Of a DNA stretch of 64,000 nt, positions 1 to 9,055 are shown in pieces. Position 1 is the stretch's first letter. Every line of letters starts with the position of its first letter. The position numbers and the translations under genes are program-made. The stretch spans positions 46,742,997 to 46,806,996 of the forward strand of contig OZ024883.1 in assembly GCA_964017185.1 (NCBI GenBank). Direction: 5' to 3'. Under the pieces are notes generated by a model. It had not been told where the DNA came from and made no database searches. It worked only from the letters and a program-made list of their open reading frames with translations. The stretch is from Rugalucina vietnamica. Taxonomy: Eukaryota > Mollusca > Bivalvia > Lucinida > Lucinidae.

Positions 1-101
1 AACAGCGTACGCCATAGTCGGTCAATATACCCTTCGTATTGCTAAACTTTCTAAAGATTTATCGAAGTTTTCTAGCACTTTTTCATGTCCAATCCTTCGA
101 G

Positions 102-271
102 GGTTAGGGTTAGGGTTAGTGTTAGGGTTAGGGTAAGGGTTAGGGTTAGGGTTAGGGTTAGGAGTTGGGTTAGGGTTAGGGTGAGGTTAGGGTTAGGGTT
201 AGGGTTAGGGTCAGGGATAGGGTTAGGGTTAGGGTTAGGGTTAGGGGTTAGGGTTAGCGTGAGGGCTAGGG
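102..271 (+). repeat. Telomeric block 1: degenerate TTAGGG array with fixed interruptions (first monomer)
   Basis: About 170 bp of TTAGGG interrupted by the same variants in the same order in every monomer: gtgtta, gtaaggg, ggagttggg, gtgaggtta, gtcaggg, gataggg, ggggtta, agcgt and ggcta. Most length change between monomers is gain or loss of whole hexamers here. The repeat produces long open frames of Val-Arg, Gly-Leu, Leu-Thr and Asn-Pro dipeptides on both strands that are not genes. It recurs at the same offset in all 43 monomers. Confidence 0.97.
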
Positions 272-372
272 TAAGAGTAATATACGAAAAGTGATTCATT
301 CAAAGTGATTCGTTGCCAATAGAGTTAGGGTTAGGGTTAGGGTTAGGGTATAAGCTGATGTACGAAGATGGG
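267..372 (+). repeat. Internal direct duplicate, left copy (first monomer)
   Basis: 106 bp, repeated at 437-542 with two mismatches in this monomer (312 and 362). It contains a cluster of four TTAGGG hexamers (324-349). The offset is exactly 170 bp. Present in all monomers except number 16, where left and right copies are fused. Confidence 0.96.
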
Positions 373-436
373 TTAGGGTTAGGGTATAGGAGAGAACCGA
401 TGTTGGACAGTTCTGTCCAAAGTGTCCATTGTGGGT
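373..436 (+). other. 64-bp spacer between internal duplicates, with inverted repeat (first monomer)
   Basis: It holds a short TTAGGG patch continuing to 385 and an 8-bp inverted repeat at 403-420 (ttggacag, 2-nt gap, ctgtccaa). It is absent from monomer 16 and otherwise constant apart from one private base in monomer 26. Confidence 0.9.
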
Positions 437-542
437 TAGGGTAAGAGTAATATACGAAAAGTGATTCATTCAAAGTGATTCATTGCCAATAGAGTTAGGG
501 TTAGGGTTAGGGTTAGGGTATAAGCTGATGTGCGAAGATGGG
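437..542 (+). repeat. Internal direct duplicate, right copy (first monomer)
   Basis: Second copy of 267-372, told apart by gattcAttgcc and tgtGcgaag. Its TTAGGG cluster (494-519) has four hexamers, or three in B' monomers. Confidence 0.96.
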
Positions 543-557
543 CAACTTGCCCATCTT
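535..557. repeat. Perfect 11-bp inverted repeat, 1-nt centre (first monomer)
   Basis: Arms aagatgggcaa and ttgcccatctt around a single C. It lies exactly where the right 106-bp duplicate ends and the T/C-rich tract begins. I saw no change in it in any monomer. It could bind a dimeric protein or extrude as a hairpin; neither is shown. Confidence 0.9.
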
Positions 558-569
558 TGTTATGATCTG

Positions 570-633
570 ATTCTTTTCTTTCTACATTTTTATTTGTTTC
601 TTTTTCCCCCCCTTTCATTTTGTTCTCCTTTAT
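570..633 (+). other. T/C-rich strand-asymmetric tract with C-run (first monomer)
   Basis: About 64 bp that is almost all pyrimidine on +, with a cytosine run of 7 here, 6 in most monomers and 5 in B' monomers. Translated, it gives a hydrophobic segment that mimics a membrane helix (in the frame starting near 2.0 kb in monomer 2, for example). That is a composition effect. Confidence 0.85.
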
Positions 634-685
634 ATTATCAATGATGAACCTTGTCTCAGTTGGGGTCCATTCAGAGATGCTGATC

Positions 686-697
686 TTTAATATTAAA
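686..697. repeat. 12-bp AT palindrome (first monomer)
   Basis: tttaatattaaa is its own reverse complement. It is disrupted only in monomer 11 (15778) among the copies inspected. Confidence 0.85.
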
Positions 698-708
698 TAA
701 CATGAATT

Positions 709-723
709 CCTACGTAACGTAGG
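709..723. repeat. 7-bp inverted repeat, 1-nt centre, abutting telomeric patch (first monomer)
   Basis: Arms cctacgt and acgtagg. The right arm runs directly into the small TTAGGG patch at 720-741. Confidence 0.88.
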
Positions 724-741
724 GTTAGGGCTAGGGTTAGG
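720..741 (+). repeat. Short telomeric patch (first monomer)
   Basis: Two and a half TTAGGG-like units with a ggcta variant, isolated from the other telomeric clusters by about 200 bp of unrelated sequence. Confidence 0.9.
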
Positions 742-766
742 CGCTTGAAACACACCTTGTTCGATT

Positions 767-964
767 ATGTGCACTTTCATTCCTCTGGCAACATGTAGCC
801 CTAATGACGCCAATCTCGCTTGTCATTCAGAATTTTCGAAAGCATTGTATTGGAGGGTAGTTTGCGCGGCTGACAGTAAGTGGCCATCCACGATGTTTCA
901 ATATAGATGTGCCTACACTGAAGATAATGCTGTACTGGCGTCTGCTTCCAAGAGAAGTAAGTAA
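767..964 (+). other. Conserved 65-codon open frame, doubtful gene (first monomer)
   Basis: ATG-initiated frame of 65 codons with 4 cysteines and a basic end (KRSK), intact in all 42 complete monomers. I do not recognise the product. There is no signal peptide, and I see no motif. The only variable position among copies is one nonsynonymous base (Trp in most, Arg in monomers 2, 5, 9, 13, 19, 23, 29 and 40), which gives no sign of codon-level constraint. With such similar copies, intactness is expected without selection. An overlapping minus-strand frame of 76 codons is equally preserved. It is most likely a chance frame. Confidence 0.25.
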
Positions 965-985
965 AATATAAAGGTTAGTACCTTT

Positions 986-1054
986 GGATGCAGTAAAACC
1001 ATTCAAAGGGAGATAATATGGACCATATTGCGCAATTTCGGGTACGGAACCCTC
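986..1054. other. Sequence that is single-copy within the monomer (first monomer)
   Basis: Short stretch between the 65-codon frame and the 184-bp subrepeats. It follows a 6-bp stem with 4-nt loop at 970-985 (aaaggt/accttt). I see no feature in it. Confidence 0.6.
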
Positions 1055-1237
1055 AAAGATTGATATTCAAATAAAAAGTCTACGGGATCATCAACCGAGA
1101 AGGCAGAAACTCATATGGGTATTATACAAAAATCACGTAAACTACGTAAATCATAGTCGGTCAATAAACCCTTTGTATTGTTAAACTTTTCTGAAGGTTA
1201 TCGAAATTTTCTTGCAGTTTTGCATGTCATAATGATA
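1055..1237 (+). repeat. 184-bp subrepeat, copy i (first monomer)
   Basis: Begins aaagattgatattcaa and contains agtcggtcaata followed by accctttgtattg. It shares this order of words with copies ii and iii, but with many substitutions. Confidence 0.9.
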
Positions 1238-1421
1238 AAAGATTGATATTCAAGTGAAAATCCTCAGAGATCATCGACCGAAAAGGCAGAAACTCACATG
1301 GATATTGTACAAAAATCACGCAAACTTCGTAAATCGTAGTCGGTCAATATACCCTTTGTATTGGTAAACTTTTCTAAAGGTTTATCGAAATTTTTTAGCA
1401 GTTGTTCATGTCAAAATGATC
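1238..1421 (+). repeat. 184-bp subrepeat, copy ii (first monomer)
   Basis: Same landmarks as copy i, displaced by 183 bp. Similarity to copies i and iii is roughly 80-85% by eye, far below the similarity between monomers, so the subrepeat is older than the monomer array. Confidence 0.9.
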
Positions 1422-1607
1422 AACAATTGATTTTCAAGTGAAAATCCTTCGAGATCATCAACAGAAGAGGAAGAAAACCACATGGATATTATACAGAAAT
1501 CACGTAAACAGCGTACGCCATAGTCGGTCAATATACCCTTCGTATTGCTAAACTTTCTAAAGATTTATCGAAGTTTTCTAGCATTTTTTCATGTCCAATC
1601 CTTCGAG
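1422..1607 (+). repeat. 184-bp subrepeat, copy iii, with stub of a fourth copy (crosses monomers 1 and 2)
   Basis: Displaced 184 bp from copy ii. After catgtc about 30 bp of the expected next copy is missing, and only its caatccttcgag word (1596-1607) remains. The telomeric block follows at once. The window itself opens inside such a copy (1-101). Confidence 0.88.
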
Positions 1608-3017
1608 GGTTAGGGTTAGGGTTAGTGTTAGGGTTAGGGTAAGGGTTAGGGTTAGGGTTAGGGTTAGGAGTTGGGTTAGGGTTAGGGTTAGGGTGAGGTT
1701 AGGGTTAGGGTTAGGGTTAGGGTCAGGGATAGGGTTAGGGTTAGGGTTAGGGTTAGGGGTTAGGGTTAGCGTTAGGGCTAGGGTAAGAGTAATATACGAA
1801 AAGTGATTCATTCAAAGTGATTCATTGCCAATAGAGTTAGGGTTAGGGTTAGGGTTAGGGTATAAGCTGATGTACGAAGATGGGTTAGGGTTAGGGTATA
1901 GGAGAGAACCGATGTTGGACAGTTCTGTCCAAAGTGTCCATTGTGGGTTAGGGTAAGAGTAATATACGAAAAGTGATTCATTCAAAGTGATTCATTGCCA
2001 ATAGAGTTAGGGTTAGGGTTAGGGTTAGGGTATAAGCTGATGTGCGAAGATGGGCAACTTGCCCATCTTTGTTATGATCTGATTCTTTTCTTTCTACATT
2101 TTTATTTGTTTCTTTTTCCCCCCTTTTATTTTGTTCTCCTTTATATTATCAATGATGAACCTTGTCTCAGTTGGGGTCCATTCAGAGATGCTGATCTTTA
2201 ATATTAAATAACATGAATTCCTACGTAACGTAGGGTTAGGGCTAGGGTTAGGCGCTTGAAACACACCTTGTTCGATTATGTGCACTTTCATTCCTCTGGC
2301 AACATGTAGCCCTAATGACGCCAATCTCGCTTGTCATTCAGAATTTTCGAAAGCATTGTATCGGAGGGTAGTTTGCGCGGCTGACAGTAAGTGGCCATCC
2401 ACGATGTTTCAATATAGATGTGCCTACACTGAAGATAATGCTGTACTGGCGTCTGCTTCCAAGAGAAGTAAGTAAAATATAAAGGTTAGTACCTTTGGAT
2501 GCAGTAAAACCATTCAAAGGGAGATAATATGGACCATATTGCGCAATTTCGGGTACGGAACCCTCAAAGATTGATATTCAAATAAAAAGTCTACGAGATC
2601 ATCAACCGAGAAGGCAGAAACTCATATGGGTATTATACAAAAATCACGTAAACTACGTAAATCATAGTCGGTCAATAAACCCTTTGTATTGTTAAACTTT
2701 TCTGAAGGTTATCGAAATTTTCTTGCAGTTTTGCATGTCATAATGATAAAAGATTGATATTCAAGTGAAAATCCTCAGAGATCATCGACCGAAAAGGCAG
2801 AAACTCACATGAATATTGTACAAAAATCACGCAAACTTCGTAAATCGTAGTCGGTCAATATACCCTTTGTATTGGTAAACTTTTCTAAAGGTTTATCGAA
2901 ATTTTTTAGCAGTTGTTCATGTCAAAATGATCAACAATTGATTTTCAAGTGAAAATCCTTCGAGATCATCAACAGAAGAGGAAGAAAACCACATGGATAT
3001 TATACAGAAATCACGTA
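1507..3017 (+). repeat. Monomer 2, type B
   Basis: 1511 bp. B markers: tagcaT, gattcAttgcc in the left duplicate, gtatCgg and cacatgAatattg. Confidence 0.95.
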
Positions 3018-4528
3018 AACAGCGTACGCCATAGTCGGTCAATATACCCTTCGTATTGCTAAACTTTCTAAAGATTTATCGAAGTTTTCTAGCACTTTTT
3101 CATGTCCAATCCTTCGAGGGTTAGGGTTAGGGTTAGTGTTAGGGTTAGGGTAAGGGTTAGGGTTAGGGTTAGGGTTAGGAGTTGGGTTAGGGTTAGGGTT
3201 AGGGTGAGGTTAGGGTTAGGGTTAGGGTTAGGGTCAGGGATAGGGTTAGGGTTAGGGTTAGGGTTAGGGGTTAGGGTTAGCGTTAGGGCTAGGGTAAGAG
3301 TAATATACGAAAAGTGATTCATTCAAAGTGATTCATTGCCAATAGAGTTAGGGTTAGGGTTAGGGTTAGGGTATAAGCTGATGTACGAAGATGGGTTAGG
3401 GTTAGGGTATAGGAGAGAACCGATGTTGGACAGTTCTGTCCAAAGTGTCCATTGTGGGTTAGGGTAAGAGTAATATACGAAAAGTGATTCATTCAAAGTG
3501 ATTCATTGCCAATAGAGTTAGGGTTAGGGTTAGGGTTAGGGTATAAGCTGATGTGCGAAGATGGGCAACTTGCCCATCTTTGTTATGATCTGATTCTTTT
3601 CTTTCTACATTTTTATTTGTTTCTTTTTCCCCCCTTTTATTTTGTTCTCCTTTATATTATCAATGATGAACCTTGTCTCAGTTGGGGTCCATTCAGAGAT
3701 GCTGATCTTTAATATTAAATAACATGAATTCCTACGTAACGTAGGGTTAGGGCTAGGGTTAGGCGCTTGAAACACACCTTGTTCGATTATGTGCACTTTC
3801 ATTCCTCTGGCAACATGTAGCCCTAATGACGCCAATCTCGCTTGTCATTCAGAATTTTCGAAAGCATTGTATTGGAGGGTAGTTTGCGCGGCTGACAGTA
3901 AGTGGCCATCCACGATGTTTCAATATAGATGTGCCTACACTGAAGATAATGCTGTACTGGCGTCTGCTTCCAAGAGAAGTAAGTAAAATATAAAGGTTAG
4001 TACCTTTGGATGCAGTAAAACCATTCAAAGGGAGATAATATGGACCATATTGCGCAATTTCGGGTACGGAACCCTCAAAGATTGATATTCAAATAAAAAG
4101 TCTACGAGATCATCAACCGAGAAGGCAGAAACTCATATGGGTATTATACAAAAATCACGTAAACTACGTAAATCACAGTCGGTCAATAAACCCTTTGTAT
4201 TGTTAAACTTTTCTGAAGGTTATCGAAATTTTCTTGCAGTTTTGCATGTCATAATGATAAAAGATTGATATTCAAGTGAAAATCCTCAGAGATCATCGAC
4301 CGAAAAGGCAGAAACTCACATGGATATTGTACAAAAATCACGCAAACTTCGTAAATCGTAGTCGGTCAATATACCCTTTGTATTGGTAAACTTTTCTAAA
4401 GGTTTATCGAAATTTTTTAGCAGTTGTTCATGTCAAAATGATCAACAATTGATTTTCAAGTGAAAATCCTTCGAGATCATCAACAGAAGAGGAAGAAAAC
4501 CACATGGATATTATACAGAAATCACGTA
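3018..4528 (+). repeat. Monomer 3, type C
   Basis: 1511 bp. C markers: tagcaC, gcgtTaggg, gattcAttgcc, aatcaCagtcgg. It has no private variant that I could see, so it is a good reference monomer. Confidence 0.95.
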
Positions 4529-6033
4529 AACAGCGTACGCCATAGTCGGTCAATATACCCTTCGTATTGCTAAACTTTCTAAAGATTTATCGAAGTTTTC
4601 TAGCATTTTTTCATGTCCAATCCTTCGAGGGTTAGGGTTAGGGTTAGTGTTAGGGTTAGGGTAAGGGTTAGGGTTAGGGTTAGGGTTAGGAGTTGGGTTA
4701 GGGTTAGGGTTAGGGTGAGGTTAGGGTTAGGGTTAGGGTTAGGGTCAGGGATAGGGTTAGGGTTAGGGTTAGGGGTTAGGGTTAGCGTTAGGGCTAGGGT
4801 AAGAGTAATATACGAAAAGTGATTCATTCAAAGTGATTCGTTGCCAATAGAGTTAGGGTTAGGGTTAGGGTTAGGGTATAAGCTGATGTACGAAGATGGG
4901 TTAGGGTTAGGGTATAGGAGAGAACCGATGTTGGACAGTTCTGTCCAAAGTGTCCATTGTGGGTTAGGGTAAGAGTAATATACGAAAAGTGATTCATTCA
5001 AAGTGATTCATTGCCAATAGAGTTAGGGTTAGGGTTAGGGTTAGGGTATAAGCTGATGTGCGAAGATGGGCAACTTGCCCATCTTTGTTATGATCTGATT
5101 CTTTTCTTTCTACATTTTTATTTGTTTCTTTTTCCCCCCTTTTATTTTGTTCTCCTTTATATTATCAATGATGAACCTTGTCTCAGTTGGGGTCCATTCA
5201 GAGATGCTGATCTTTAATATTAAATAACATGAATTCCTACGTAACGTAGGGTTAGGGCTAGGGTTAGGCGCTTGAAACACACCTTGTTCGATTATGTGCA
5301 CTTTCATTCCTCTGGCAACATGTAGCCCTAATGACGCCAATCTCGCTTGTCATTCAGAATTTTCGAAAGCATTGTATTGGAGGGTAGTTTGCGCGGCTGA
5401 CAGTAAGTGGCCATCCACGATGTTTCAATATAGATGTGCCTACACTGAAGATAATGCTGTACTGGCGTCTGCTTCCAAGAGAAGTAAGTAAAATATAAAG
5501 GTTAGTACCTTTGGATGCAGTAAAACCATTCAAAGGGAGATAATATGGACCATATTGCGCAATTTCGGGTACGGAACCCTCAAAGATTGATATTCAAATA
5601 AAAAGTCTACGAGATCATCAACCGAGAAGGCAGAAACTCATATGGGTATTATACAAAAATCACGTAAACTACGTAAATCATAGTCGGTCAATAAACCCTT
5701 TGTATTGTTAAACTTTTCTGAAGGTTATCGAAATTTTCTTGCAGTTTTGCATGTCATAATGATAAAAGATTGATATTCAAGTGAAAATCCTCAGAGATCA
5801 TCGACCGAAAAGGCAGAAACTCACATGGATATTGTACAAAAATCACGCAAACTTCGTAAATCGTAGTCTGTCAATATACCCTTTGTATTGGTAAACTTTT
5901 CTAAAGGTTTATCGAAATTTTTTAGCAGTTGTTCATGTCAAAATGATCAACAATTGATTTTCAAGTGAAAATCCTTCGAGATCATCAACAGAAGAGGAAG
6001 AAAACCACATGGATATTATACAGAAATCACGTA
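4529..6033 (+). repeat. Monomer 4, type D
   Basis: 1505 bp. D markers: tagcaT, gattcGttgcc, gtagtcTgtc. Block 1 has one hexamer less than in monomer 3. Confidence 0.95.
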
Positions 6034-7544
6034 AACAGCGTACGCCATAGTCGGTCAATATACCCTTCGTATTGCTAAACTTTCTAAAGATTTATCGAAG
6101 TTTTCTAGCACTTTTTCATGTCCAATCCTTCGAGGGTTAGGGTTAGGGTTAGTGTTAGGGTTAGGGTAAGGGTTAGGGTTAGGGTTAGGGTTAGGAGTTG
6201 GGTTAGGGTTAGGGTGAGGTTAGGGTTAGGGTTAGGGTTAGGGTCAGGGATAGGGTTATGGTTAGGGTTAGGGTTAGGGTTAGGGGTTAGGGTTAGCGTG
6301 AGGGCTAGGGTAAGAGTAATATACGAAAAGTGATTCATTCAAAGTGATTCGTTGCCAATAGAGTTAGGGTTAGGGTTAGGGTTAGGGTATAAGCTGATGT
6401 ACGAAGATGGGTTAGGGTTAGGGTATAGGAGAGAACCGATGTTGGACAGTTCTGTCCAAAGTGTCCATTGTGGGTTAGGGTAAGAGTAATATACGAAAAG
6501 TGATTCATTCAAAGTGATTCATTGCCAATAGAGTTAGGGTTAGGGTTAGGGTTAGGGTATAAGCTGATGTGCGAAGATGGGCAACTTGCCCATCTTTGTT
6601 ATGATCTGATTGTTTTCTTTCTACATTTTTATTTGTTTCTTTTTCCCCCCTTTCATTTTGTTCTCCTTTATATTATCAATGATGAACCTTGTCTCAGTTG
6701 GGGTCCATTCAGAGATGCTGATCTTTAATATTAAATAACATGAATTCCTACGTAACGTAGGGTTAGGGCTAGGGTTAGGCGCTTGAAACACACCTTGTTC
6801 GATTATGTGCACTTTCATTCCTCTGGCAACATGTAGCCCTAATGACGCCAATCTCGCTTGTCATTCAGAATTTTCGAAAGCATTGTATCGGAGGGTAGTT
6901 TGCGCGGCTGACAGTAAGTGGCCATCCACGATGTTTCAATATAGATGTGCCTACACTGAAGATAATGCTGTACTGGCGTCTGCTTCCAAGAGAAGTAAGT
7001 AAAATATAAAGGTTAGTACCTTTGGATGCAGTAAAACCATTCAAAGGGAGATAATATGGACCATATTGCGCAATTTCGGGTACGGAACCCTCAAAGATTG
7101 ATATTCAAATAAAAAGTCTACGAGATCATCAACCGAGAAGGCAGAAACTCATATGGGTATTATACAAAAATCACGTAAACTACGTAAATCATAGTCGGTC
7201 AATAAACCCTTTGTATTGTTAAACTTTTCTGAAGGTTATCGAAATTTTCTTGCAGTTTTGCATGTCATAATGATAAAAGATTGATATTCAAGTGAAAATC
7301 CTCAGAGATCATCGACCGAAAAGGCAGAAACTCACATGAATATTGTACAAAAATCACGCAAACTTCGTAAATCGTAGTCGGTCAATATACCCTTTGTATT
7401 GGTAAACTTTTCTAAAGGTTTATCGAAATTTTTTAGCAGTTGTTCATGTCAAAATGATCAACAATTGATTTTCAAGTGAAAATCCTTCGAGATCATCAAC
7501 AGAAGAGGAAGAAAACCACATGGATATTATACAGAAATCACGTA
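6034..7544 (+). repeat. Monomer 5, A/B hybrid
   Basis: 1511 bp. The left part is A (gcgtGaggg, ccctttCatt, plus the ctgattGtttt subtype), and the right part is B (gtatCgg, cacatgAatattg). The switch lies between the pyrimidine tract and the gtatCgg site. Private base: TTATGG at 6256-6261 in the telomeric block. Confidence 0.93.
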
Positions 7545-9055
7545 AACAGCGTACGCCATAGTCGGTCAATATACCCTTCGTATTGCTAAACTTTCTAAAG
7601 ATTTATCGAAGTTTTCTAGCACTTTTTCATGTCCAATCCTTCGAGGGTTAGGGTTAGGGTTAGTGTTAGGGTTAGGGTAAGGGTTAGGGTTAGGGTTAGG
7701 GTTAGGAGTTGGGTTAGGGTTAGGGTTAGGGTGAGGTTAGGGTTAGGGTTAGGGTTAGGGTCAGGGATAGGGTTAGGGTTAGGGTTAGGGTTAGGGGTTA
7801 GGGTTAGCGTTAGGGCTAGGTTAAGAGTAATATACGAAAAGTGATTCATTCAAAGTGATTCATTGCCAATAGAGTTAGGGTTAGGGTTAGGGTTAGGGTA
7901 TAAGCTGATGTACGAAGATGGGTTAGGGTTAGGGTATAGGAGAGAACCGATGTTGGACAGTTCTGTCCAAAGTGTCCATTGTGGGTTAGGGTAAGAGTAA
8001 TATACGAAAAGTGATTCATTCAAAGTGATTCATTGCCAATAGAGTTAGGGTTAGGGTTAGGGTTAGGGTATAAGCTGATGTGCGAAGATGGGCAACTTGC
8101 CCATCTTTGTTATGATCTGATTCTTTTCTTTCTACATTTTTATTTGTTTCTTTTTCCCCCCTTTTATTTTGTTCTCCTTTATATTATCAATGATGAACCT
8201 TGTCTCAGTTGGGGTCCATTCAGAGATGCTGATCTTTAATATTAAATAACATGAATTCCTACGTAACGTAGGGTTAGGGCTAGGGTTAGGCGCTTGAAAC
8301 ACACCTTGTTCGATTATGTGCACTTTCATTCCTCTGGCAACATGTAGCCCTAATGACGCCAATCTCGCTTGTCATTCAGAATTTTCGAAAGCATTGTATT
8401 GGAGGGTAGTTTGCGCGGCTGACAGTAAGTGGCCATCCACGATGTTTCAATATAGATGTGCCTACACTGAAGATAATGCTGTACTGGCGTCTGCTTCCAA
8501 GAGAAGTAAGTAAAATATAAAGGTTAGTACCTTTGGATGCAGTAAAACCATTCAAAGGGAGATAATATGGACCATATTGCGCAATTTCGGGTACGGAACC
8601 CTCAAAGATTGATATTCAAATAAAAAGTCTACGAGATCATCAACCGAGAAGGCAGAAACTCATATGGGTATTATACAAAAATCACGTAAACTACGTAAAT
8701 CACAGTCGGTCAATAAACCCTTTGTATTGTTAAACTTTTCTGAAGGTTATCGAAATTTTCTTGCAGTTTTGCATGTCATAATGATAAAAGATTGATATTC
8801 AAGTGAAAATCCTCAGAGATCATCGACCGAAAAGGCAGAAACTCACATGGATATTGTACAAAAATCACGCAAACTTCGTAAATCGTAGTCGGTCAATATA
8901 CCCTTTGTATTGGTAAACTTTTCTAAAGGTTTATCGAAATTTTTTAGCAGTTGTTCATGTCAAAATGATCAACAATTGATTTTCAAGTGAAAATCCTTCG
9001 AGATCATCAACAGAAGAGGAAGAAAACCACATGGATATTATACAGAAATCACGTA
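7545..9055 (+). repeat. Monomer 6, type C
   Basis: 1511 bp. C markers including aatcaCagtcgg. Private G-to-T change at 7821, just before the left 170-bp duplicate. Confidence 0.95.

Larger units (their letters stand above)
1..1506 (+). repeat. Monomer 1, type A
   Basis: 1506 bp. It has A markers gcgtGaggg and ccctttCatt. The cytosine run in the pyrimidine tract has 7 C (606-612), while nearly all other monomers have 6. That one-base change alters the frames across the tract and creates a spurious 115-codon open frame on the minus strand. Confidence 0.95.
1..6033 (+). repeat. Higher-order block A-B-C-D (tetramer, 6033 bp)
   Basis: Four consecutive monomers with different linked variants: A (gcgtGaggg, ccctttCatt), B (gtatCgg, gcaT in tagcaT), C (aatcaCagtcgg) and D (gtagtcTgtc). 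The same order returns at 10561-16598 and 57101-63139. Confidence 0.85.

Noticed and set aside
72..299. Open frames of Leu-Thr/Asn-Pro (minus) and Val-Arg/Gly-Leu (plus) dipeptides recurring in nearly every monomer
   Set aside because: They are translations of the TTAGGG hexamer, which has no stop in some frames. Lengths change by two residues per hexamer, and monomer 40 breaks them without consequence.
570..600. Yeast-type ARS consensus in the T-rich tract
   Set aside because: The best match, around tttttatttgttt, misses the required purine in the core. AT-rich sequence gives near matches by chance, and the host is unknown.
466..813. 115-codon minus-strand frame in monomer 1
   Set aside because: It exists only because monomer 1 has 7 C instead of 6 in the cytosine run. 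Elsewhere the frame stops at 76 codons. It overlaps telomeric and T/C-rich sequence and has no recognisable domain.
1995..2201. 68-codon plus-strand frame with an apparent membrane helix, repeated in each monomer
   Set aside because: The hydrophobic stretch is the reading of the T/C-rich tract, and the start is in a TTAGGG cluster encoding Gly-Leu repeats. This is composition, with no independent evidence for a gene.
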